From the NCBI GenBank assembly GCA_005791685.1, contig SXVG01000054.1, positions 1 to 11,060 of the forward strand: a stretch of DNA of 11,060 nt, given 5' to 3'. The translations under genes and the position numbers were made by a program. Positions 6,740-11,060 of the stretch are shown one piece after another. Origin of the DNA: Methylotenera sp. (GTDB taxonomy: Bacteria; Pseudomonadota; Gammaproteobacteria; Burkholderiales; Methylophilaceae). Each line of letters begins with the position of its first letter. The first letter of the stretch is position 1. The notes beneath the pieces were generated by a model. It was not told the DNA's origin. It was given only the letters and a program-made list of their open reading frames with translations, and did not search any database.

Positions 6740-7579
6740 ATGAAATTATGTGACTTTGAGGTGGGCCTAGACCACCCATTATTTTTAATTGCCGGTCCCT
6801 GCGTCATTGAATCCGAACAAATGGCCATAGACACCGCCGGTCGGTTAAAAGAAATGGCGGCGGCCTTGGCCATGCCTTTCATTTACAAATCGTCTTTTGA
6901 CAAAGCCAATCGCAGTGCCAACAGCACCTTCCGAGGGCTAGGGATGGCGCAGGGCTTAAATATTTTAGCCGAAGTGCGCCGACAAATTGGCGTGCCGGTG
7001 TTGACCGACGTGCATACCGAGCAACAGGTGGCAGAGGTGGCGGCGGTGGTGGATGTGCTGCAAACGCCGGCGTTTTTATGTAGGCAAACCGATTTTATTA
7101 TGGCTTGTGCGAAATCTGGCAAGCCGGTTAATATCAAAAAAGGCCAGTTTATGGCCCCAGGCGACATGGGTAACGTGGTGCAAAAAGCCCGTGAGGCGAA
7201 TGGCGGCCAGGACAACATCATGCTCTGCGAGCGCGGTGTGTCGTTCGGCTACAACAGCTTGGTGTCGGACATGCGCGGCTTGGCCATCATGCGCGAAACG
7301 CATTGCCCCATCGTGTTTGATGCCACCCATTCGGTGCAGCAACCCGGCGGTCAAGGTGACAAAAGCGGTGGCCAACGCGAGCACGTACCGGTGTTGGCGC
7401 GGGCCGCGGTAGCCAGTGGCATAGCCGGCATTTTTATGGAAACCCATGCCGACCCGGCTAAGGCTTTGTCGGATGGCCCGAATGCTTGGCCCTTGCATAA
7501 GATGCACGAATTATTAGCCGTGCTTAAAGAGTTGGATGCACTGGTAAAAAAAGCCGGTTTTATTGAAGCTAGTTTGTAA
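6740..7579 (+). CDS. kdsA: 3-deoxy-8-phosphooctulonate (KDO-8-P) synthase
   Basis: This 279-residue cytosolic enzyme condenses phosphoenolpyruvate with arabinose 5-phosphate to give KDO 8-phosphate, the precursor of the inner-core sugar of lipopolysaccharide. Landmarks are 'LIAGPCVIES' (16-25), 'KSSFDKANRS' (50-59), 'LTDVH' (88-92), 'LCRQTDF' (113-119) and 'ERGVSFGYNSLV' (164-175). 'FDATHSVQ' follows at 193-200 and 'FMETHADP' at 232-239, and 'LSDGPNAWPL' is near the C-terminus. E. coli KdsA has Asn26 in 'GGMNVLES'; here the equivalent is Cys21 in 'AGPC'. With His197, Glu234 and Asp245 this gives the full ligand set of the metal-dependent class (Aquifex aeolicus type). A ribosome-binding AAAAGG precedes the ATG at good spacing. 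The pyrG-kdsA-eno order is common in gammaproteobacteria. Its product consumes PEP, which enolase downstream supplies. Confidence 0.97.
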   Translation: MKLCDFEVGLDHPLFLIAGPCVIESEQMAIDTAGRLKEMAAALAMPFIYKSSFDKANRSANSTFRGLGMAQGLNILAEVRRQIGVPVLTDVHTEQQVAEVAAVVDVLQTPAFLCRQTDFIMACAKSGKPVNIKKGQFMAPGDMGNVVQKAREANGGQDNIMLCERGVSFGYNSLVSDMRGLAIMRETHCPIVFDATHSVQQPGGQGDKSGGQREHVPVLARAAVASGIAGIFMETHADPAKALSDGPNAWPLHKMHELLAVLKELDALVKKAGFIEASL

Positions 7580-7584
7580 AACAG

Positions 7585-7613
7585 TTTAGCCACAGACAGT
7601 ATTCGTGGCTGAA
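7585..7613 (+). other. Hairpin in the kdsA-eno intergenic gap
   Basis: TTTAGCCAC (7585-7593) pairs with GTGGCTGAA (7605-7613), 9 bp including one T-G pair, around an 11-base loop. No T tract follows (the next bases are TTAAAAAATT), so it does not look like a complete terminator. It could be an mRNA stability or processing element that sets eno expression apart from kdsA. Confidence 0.45.
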
Positions 7614-7627
7614 TTAAAAAATTATTT

Positions 7628-7633
7628 GAGGAG
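7628..7633 (+). promoter_or_regulatory. Strong ribosome binding site of eno that decides its start
   Basis: GAGGAG stands 7 bases before the ATG at 7641 and only 4 before an in-frame GTG at 7638. The ATG is the better start and gives the usual 'MSAIVDIIARE' N-terminus of enolase. Confidence 0.85.
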
Positions 7634-7640
7634 TTAAGTG

Positions 7641-8927
7641 ATGAGTGCAATTGTTGATATTATCGCCCGTGAAATTTTAGACTCACGTGGCAACCCCACG
7701 GTGGAATGCGATGTGCTGCTAGAAAGCGGTGTGATAGGCCGTGCGGCAGTGCCGTCAGGCGCCTCTACCGGGGCTAAAGAAGCCATGGAATTGCGTGATG
7801 GCGACAGCGGCCGCTATTTAGGCAAAGGCGTGTTGCAGGCGGTGGAAAACGTCAACACGGAAATCACCGAAGCCATCATAGGTTTGGATGCCGAAGAGCA
7901 AAGCTTTATCGATAAAACCTTGATTGAATTAGACGGCACCGAGAACAAAGACCGTTTAGGCGCCAATTCCATTTTGGCCGTGTCCATGGCCTGTGCTCGG
8001 GCGGCGGCGGATGAATCAGGCTTGCCTTTGTACCGCTATTTAGGCGGTTCGGGCGCCATGCAATTGCCCACGCCCATGATGAACATCATCAACTGTGGTG
8101 CGCACGCGGACAACAGCGTGGACATGCAAGAATTCATGATTATTCCAGCCGGCTTGCCTTCTTTCCGTGAAGCCATGCGTTGCGGTGCCGAAGTGTTTCA
8201 TCAACTGAAAAAAACCTTGCATAAAAAAGGTTTGGCCACCACGGTCGGTGATGAAGGTGGTTTTGCGCCTAACTTGCCATCCAACGAAGCGGCCATACAG
8301 TTAATTTTAGAGGCCATTTCGGCGGCCGGTTACGAGCCGGGCCGTGACGTGTATTTAGGTTTGGATTGCGCCAGTACCGAGTTTTATAAAGACGGTAAAT
8401 ACCATTTGGAGTCTGAAGGCTTGGCTTTATCGTCGGCGCAATTCACCGATTACTTAGCCACTTGGTGTGACAAATACCCCATCATCAGCATAGAAGATGG
8501 CATGGGCGAGTTTGATTGGGAGGGTTGGGACATTCTTACCCGGCGCCTAGGCAAAACCACGCAATTGGTCGGCGACGATTTGTTTGTGACCAACAGCAAA
8601 ATCTTGCGTGAGGGCATGCAGCGCGGTGTGGCCAATTCGGTGTTGATTAAGGTGAATCAGATCGGCACCTTGACTGAGACTTTCCAAACCATAGAGATGG
8701 CCAAACGCGCCGGCTACACCGCGGTGGTTTCGCACCGTTCGGGTGAAACCGAAGACACGACCATCGCCGATATTTCGGTGGCGACCAATGCCTTGCAAAT
8801 CAAAACCGGCTCTTTATGCCGCTCAGAACGCGTTGCTAAGTACAACCAATTGCTACGCATAGAAGAAGAATTGGGCGATGCCTCCAGTTACGCTGGTAAG
8901 GACGCGTTTTACCAATTGTTTAAATAA
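7641..8927 (+). CDS. eno: Enolase (phosphopyruvate hydratase)
   Basis: This 428-residue protein interconverts 2-phosphoglycerate and phosphoenolpyruvate in glycolysis and gluconeogenesis; in many bacteria it is also a subunit of the RNA degradosome. The N-terminal domain starts 'IVDIIAREILDSRGNPTVE', and the flexible active-site loop 'PSGASTGAKEAMELRD' is at 38-53. Catalytic residues visible are Glu205 in 'VGDEGGFAP' and Lys337 in 'LIKVNQIGT'. Magnesium ligands are Asp242, Glu285 ('SIEDGM') and Asp312 ('VGDDLFVTN'). The signature 'SHRSGETEDTTIAD' is at 364-377. The stretch after Glu285 reads 'GMGEFDWEGW' where many relatives have a more acidic sequence; this looks like ordinary variation. It follows kdsA by 61 bases and precedes ftsB by 5. 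Confidence 0.98.
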   Translation: MSAIVDIIAREILDSRGNPTVECDVLLESGVIGRAAVPSGASTGAKEAMELRDGDSGRYLGKGVLQAVENVNTEITEAIIGLDAEEQSFIDKTLIELDGTENKDRLGANSILAVSMACARAAADESGLPLYRYLGGSGAMQLPTPMMNIINCGAHADNSVDMQEFMIIPAGLPSFREAMRCGAEVFHQLKKTLHKKGLATTVGDEGGFAPNLPSNEAAIQLILEAISAAGYEPGRDVYLGLDCASTEFYKDGKYHLESEGLALSSAQFTDYLATWCDKYPIISIEDGMGEFDWEGWDILTRRLGKTTQLVGDDLFVTNSKILREGMQRGVANSVLIKVNQIGTLTETFQTIEMAKRAGYTAVVSHRSGETEDTTIADISVATNALQIKTGSLCRSERVAKYNQLLRIEEELGDASSYAGKDAFYQLFK

Positions 8928-8932
8928 GCCCA

Positions 8933-9244
8933 GTGAAAGCCCTGACGCTTATTTTTGTTGCGCTGATTGCCCTGCTGCAGTACCCACTGTGGCTGGGCAA
9001 GGGCAGTTGGCTAAGCGTGTGGAAGTTAAGCCGTCAAATCAGCTTGCAAGAAGAGACCAACGTCACGCTCAAGGCGCGTAATCAAGCCTTGAATGCCGAG
9101 GTGCTGGATCTTAAAAGTGGCCGTGCGGCCATTGAGGAACGCGCCAGAAGTGAGCTGGGCATGGTGAAGCAGGACGAAGTGTTTTACCAAGTGTTGGATA
9201 CGAGCAAACCGGCTTTGGTGGACGTGCTTAAAGCCAAGCCTTAA
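8933..9244 (+). CDS. ftsB: Cell division protein FtsB
   Basis: This 103-residue single-pass inner-membrane protein belongs to the FtsQLB complex, which links early and late divisome and activates septal wall synthesis by FtsWI. A short cytoplasmic start is followed by a transmembrane helix (about 4-20, 'LTLIFVALIALLQYPLW'). A periplasmic coiled coil follows at about 33-65, with 'ETNVTLKARNQALNAEVLDLK', and then the conserved 'ERARSELGMVKQDEVFYQVL'. The length is typical. The start is a GTG five bases after the eno stop, without a good ribosome binding site, so translation is probably coupled to eno. In many relatives ispD and ispF follow, but here the next gene is convergent ygfZ. Confidence 0.93.
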   Translation: MKALTLIFVALIALLQYPLWLGKGSWLSVWKLSRQISLQEETNVTLKARNQALNAEVLDLKSGRAAIEERARSELGMVKQDEVFYQVLDTSKPALVDVLKAKP

Positions 9245-9271
9245 GCCAACGCATTCATTCTAGCTTAAGGC
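9238..9271. repeat. Inverted repeat spanning the convergent ftsB and ygfZ stops
   Basis: GCCTTAAGC (9238-9246) and GCTTAAGGC (9263-9271) are perfect reverse complements, 16 bases apart, and they cover the stop codons of both genes. Neither side has a clear T tract, so a terminator role is only possible. Confidence 0.5.
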
Positions 9272-10282
9272 GTAGGGCAGGGTTTGCATGGCGGCGACCA
9301 CGCCATTGACAGCTAACGGTCCGCTTAAGCTATCTAAACGTAATTCAGCCAGCACGTCGTAGCCGCCCTGTGGCGCAGGGGCGCTTCTGACTATTTTCCC
9401 TATCACCTCTTGATGTTCATTGAGCACGTCCATGCCCGCTTGTGGCGGTACGGCCGTGGCCAGATGCAACAACTGGGTGCGGCGCTTTAGCTTGCCCAAG
9501 TAGTGGGTTCTAGCGACAATCTCTTGCCCGGTGTAACAGCCTTTTTTGAAGTTGATGGCATTGAGTGCATCCAGATTGAGCATTTGCGGCACAAATTCTT
9601 CTTGCGTCGTGAGGTAAACGTCAGGAATGCCCGCTTGGATTTCCAGCCATTCCCAGCACGCCCTACCCACCGGTTTGCAGGATTTTTTAAGCGCTTGCCA
9701 TAGGCGTTTGGCGGTGTCGGTGTCACAGATAATTTCAAAACGCGGCGTGTTGCCATCTAAGCGAATTAAAGTGCCATTTTCGCCATGGCTAAGACCGTAG
9801 GGGCTGTTGGGTATGTCGCTAAAAAATGCCGACAAATCGTCTGTGATGCTATCCCCACTGAGGCCCAATCTGACTAGGCGATCCGACACGTTATCGATCT
9901 GCACTTTAGCGCGCATGACGTACATTTTTAGCCGTTTTGCTATGGGCTCAGCGAGTTTGGCATTGAGTTGCAGGTGTATTGTTTGCGCTTGGGCATAGGC
10001 CAGAAACAGCGCCAGCAAGCGCCCTTTAGGGCTGCAATAGCCGCTGTAGTGAGCTTGCCCGCTGGCGAGTAATTTCACGTCATTGGTGACTTGCCCTTGC
10101 AAAAAGCTTAAGGCATCGTCACCGCTTATTTCCAACAAGGCTAAATGGGATAAGTCGCACATGACCTTAGCCTGTTGCGTGCATAACAGCTCATTTTGGA
10201 TATTACCAAATGAGACTATAGTGGCATTGTTAAACACCGCGCCTTGTATGAATTGAAATTCTTGCCAGTCGTTGTTTGCCAT
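9260..10282 (-). CDS. ygfZ: Folate-binding protein YgfZ (iron-sulfur cluster repair/assembly factor)
   Basis: This 340-residue cytosolic protein is related to the T-protein of the glycine cleavage system and to the IBA57 family. E. coli YgfZ binds tetrahydrofolate and is needed for activity of certain Fe-S enzymes such as the tRNA thiomethylase MiaB. The diagnostic motif is at 247-254, 'KGCYTGQE' with Cys249, followed by 'IVARTHYLGKLKRR'. The N-terminal half has 'DLSHLALLEISGDDALSFLQGQVTNDV' split across about 43-69 and 'GYCSPKGRLLALF' (81-93), which form the folate-binding fold. The C-terminal barrel begins near 270. A modest AAGAG lies about 7 bases before the ATG. The gene runs toward ftsB and away from ygfX. 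Confidence 0.95.
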   Translation of the reverse strand: MANNDWQEFQFIQGAVFNNATIVSFGNIQNELLCTQQAKVMCDLSHLALLEISGDDALSFLQGQVTNDVKLLASGQAHYSGYCSPKGRLLALFLAYAQAQTIHLQLNAKLAEPIAKRLKMYVMRAKVQIDNVSDRLVRLGLSGDSITDDLSAFFSDIPNSPYGLSHGENGTLIRLDGNTPRFEIICDTDTAKRLWQALKKSCKPVGRACWEWLEIQAGIPDVYLTTQEEFVPQMLNLDALNAINFKKGCYTGQEIVARTHYLGKLKRRTQLLHLATAVPPQAGMDVLNEHQEVIGKIVRSAPAPQGGYDVLAELRLDSLSGPLAVNGVVAAMQTLPYALS

Positions 10283-10310
10283 TGAGCACTCTTGTTATTG
10301 AATAAGGGGT

Positions 10311-10333
10311 TTAAGCGGCATTATATCGCTTAA
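10311..10333. repeat. Inverted repeat flanking the ygfZ -10 box, possible operator
   Basis: TTAAGCG (10311-10317) and CGCTTAA (10327-10333) are perfect 7-bp reverse complements with a 9-base spacer that contains the TATAAT of the - strand. Arms placed this way around a -10 box look like a repressor site, but no regulator can be named. Confidence 0.4.
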
Positions 10334-10349
10334 GCTTAAATCAGCTGAA
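10320..10349 (-). promoter_or_regulatory. Predicted ygfZ promoter with a perfect -10 box
   Basis: On the - strand TATAAT (10320-10325) matches the -10 consensus fully. The best -35 at allowed spacing is TTCAGC (10344-10349, 18-base spacer, 3 of 6). Transcription would start about 30 bases before the ygfZ ATG. A weak + strand promoter for ygfX could overlap it (TTGAAT at 10298-10303 with TATATC at 10322-10327, 18-base spacer). Confidence 0.45.
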
Positions 10350-10382
10350 TGAAATTAATACCTTACACGAGACCTGACGCGC

Positions 10383-10823
10383 GTGCACAGCTTACAGATC
10401 CAGCTTAAACCTTCCCGAATTTTGAGTGGCTTGTTGCTGTTCATGACCGGGCTGGGCTTAGCCTCGGTCTGGCTAGCGCCATACGCTTGGGCCTGGAAGG
10501 GGCTGATCAGCCTGCTGTTGCTGGCCGCCTGTGCGCATGCGGTGTTGCAGCATGGCCTGCGCCGCCTAGCGACTTCGGTGCTGGCGTTGCAGATTGATGC
10601 GGCCCATACCCTGCAATTGACGCATAAAAACGGCCAGCAATGGCTGGTGACGGTTAGGCCAGACAGCGTCGTGACCGCGTATTTGACGGTCATCCATTAC
10701 CGCGCGCCGGCAGCGCATTGGTTTACCCCCACCCACCATCTGATTATCGTGGCCGATGCGCTGGACGCCGAAGACTACCGGCGTTTACGCGTCCACTTGA
10801 GATGGGCGCATGGGCCGACTTAG
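10383..10823 (+). CDS. ygfX: YgfX family inner-membrane protein
   Basis: This 146-residue protein has two adjacent transmembrane helices (about 13-31 and 36-53) and then a soluble C-terminal domain. The layout and the closing 'ADALDAEDYRRLRVHLRW' (124-141) are typical of the YgfX/DUF1434 family. In E. coli, YgfX (CptA) is described as the membrane partner encoded with SdhE, and it has been linked to inhibition of FtsZ and MreB. The start is a GTG at 10383. The frame is closed by a TAA at 10356-10358, and no ATG lies between them; a CTG at 10374 is a weaker choice. No ribosome binding site is obvious. Divergent to ygfZ, as in E. coli, but without the neighbouring sdhE. Confidence 0.8.
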   Translation: MHSLQIQLKPSRILSGLLLFMTGLGLASVWLAPYAWAWKGLISLLLLAACAHAVLQHGLRRLATSVLALQIDAAHTLQLTHKNGQQWLVTVRPDSVVTAYLTVIHYRAPAAHWFTPTHHLIIVADALDAEDYRRLRVHLRWAHGPT

Positions 10824-11035
10824 TGGATCTGGTTATCGTGGGCGATGTGCGTGGCGTGGTCGCCGAGACGGTTTTTTTGGTGATTTTTTTGGTACAGTTT
10901 GAGGCTGGCTTTGAGTTGCGCGACGGGGTGCTTGCCCATGCAGGCAATCAGCAATAGCAAGGCGGCTAGACCGGCCAATAGGTTGCTGAGTTTAAAGGGG
11001 GCGACGTCGCGGCGGGCGGGTTTTTGTTTTTCCAT
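10820..11035 (-). CDS. Unrecognised small membrane protein, possibly continuing past the window edge
   Basis: From the ATG at 11035 this frame gives 71 residues. A basic start ('MEKQKPARRD') is followed by one hydrophobic helix (about 19-39, 'SNLLAGLAALLLLIACMG'). The tail is basic and histidine-rich ('YQKNHQKNRLGDHATH'). The positive N-terminus before a single helix is what a real inner-membrane protein or uncleaved anchor would have. No family is recognised. The frame is open to the window edge, so the true start may be a GTG at 11056 or lie outside. No ribosome binding site is seen before the ATG. The stop (TAA on the - strand, 10820-10822) overlaps the ygfX stop (10821-10823). It may be a genuine gene or a chance frame. 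Confidence 0.45.
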   Translation of the reverse strand: MEKQKPARRDVAPFKLSNLLAGLAALLLLIACMGKHPVAQLKASLKLYQKNHQKNRLGDHATHIAHDNQIH

Positions 11036-11060
11036 GGCATTCAATACGGCGTGCACATTA

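Noticed and set aside
7076..7507. 143-codon frame on the - strand opposite kdsA
   Set aside because: kdsA is complete with all catalytic residues; this frame is its antisense shadow.
7638..7640. GTG at 7638 as the eno start
   Set aside because: It is closer than usual to GAGGAG, and the ATG directly after it gives the standard enolase N-terminus.
10718..10957. 79-codon + strand frame overlapping the end of ygfX
   Set aside because: It is out of frame with ygfX over its first half, has no recognisable domain, and lies opposite the membrane-protein-like - strand frame.
1..11060. Mobile elements, CRISPR array, tRNA genes or horizontally acquired island
   Set aside because: No transposase or integrase, no spaced repeat array, no cloverleaf-like sequence; composition and gene content look uniform and housekeeping throughout.

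Overview
The window is a dense stretch of ordinary-looking gammaproteobacterial chromosome. The order pyrG-kdsA-eno-ftsB, and nagZ, yccA, tadA, ygfZ and ygfX of clear gammaproteobacterial type, support this. An LPS gene (kdsA) shows a Gram-negative envelope. Moderate GC and the protein character would fit a methanotroph-like lineage (Methylococcales), but that is an impression and not a proven assignment. No gap between genes exceeds about 120 bases. I see no tRNA, rRNA, CRISPR array, insertion sequence or prophage gene.

Region 1 (1-3581, + strand) looks like a peptide or muropeptide salvage block. It holds the C-terminal end of a family-5 oligopeptide-binding protein, a small YkuD-fold enzyme with no signal peptide, and two Opp/Dpp-type permease subunits. 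These four genes overlap one another by 4 to 11 bases. A probable terminator follows, then nagZ, the cytosolic beta-N-acetylglucosaminidase of peptidoglycan recycling. No ATP-binding subunit is present in the visible part. The YkuD protein cannot carry a leader because an in-frame stop lies three codons before its ATG. It is therefore better read as a cytosolic L,D-carboxypeptidase of wall recycling than as a periplasmic cross-linking enzyme.

Region 2 (3582-4938) holds yccA, a BI-1 family inner-membrane protein with its own sigma70-like promoter, and the convergent tRNA-editing gene tadA. One bidirectional terminator separates them.

Region 3 (4939-9244, + strand) is the housekeeping run pyrG (CTP synthase), kdsA (KDO-8-phosphate synthase, with the residues of the metal-dependent class), eno (enolase) and ftsB (divisome). 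The pyrG leader carries a promoter, phased direct repeats over its -35 box and a tandem 12-bp repeat just before the start. A hairpin lies before eno.

Region 4 (9245-11060) has ygfZ on the - strand, convergent with ftsB and divergent from ygfX. The divergent gap contains a perfect -10 box flanked by an inverted repeat. No sdhE lies beside ygfX. The right edge has an unrecognised small membrane-protein reading frame on the - strand whose stop codon overlaps that of ygfX.
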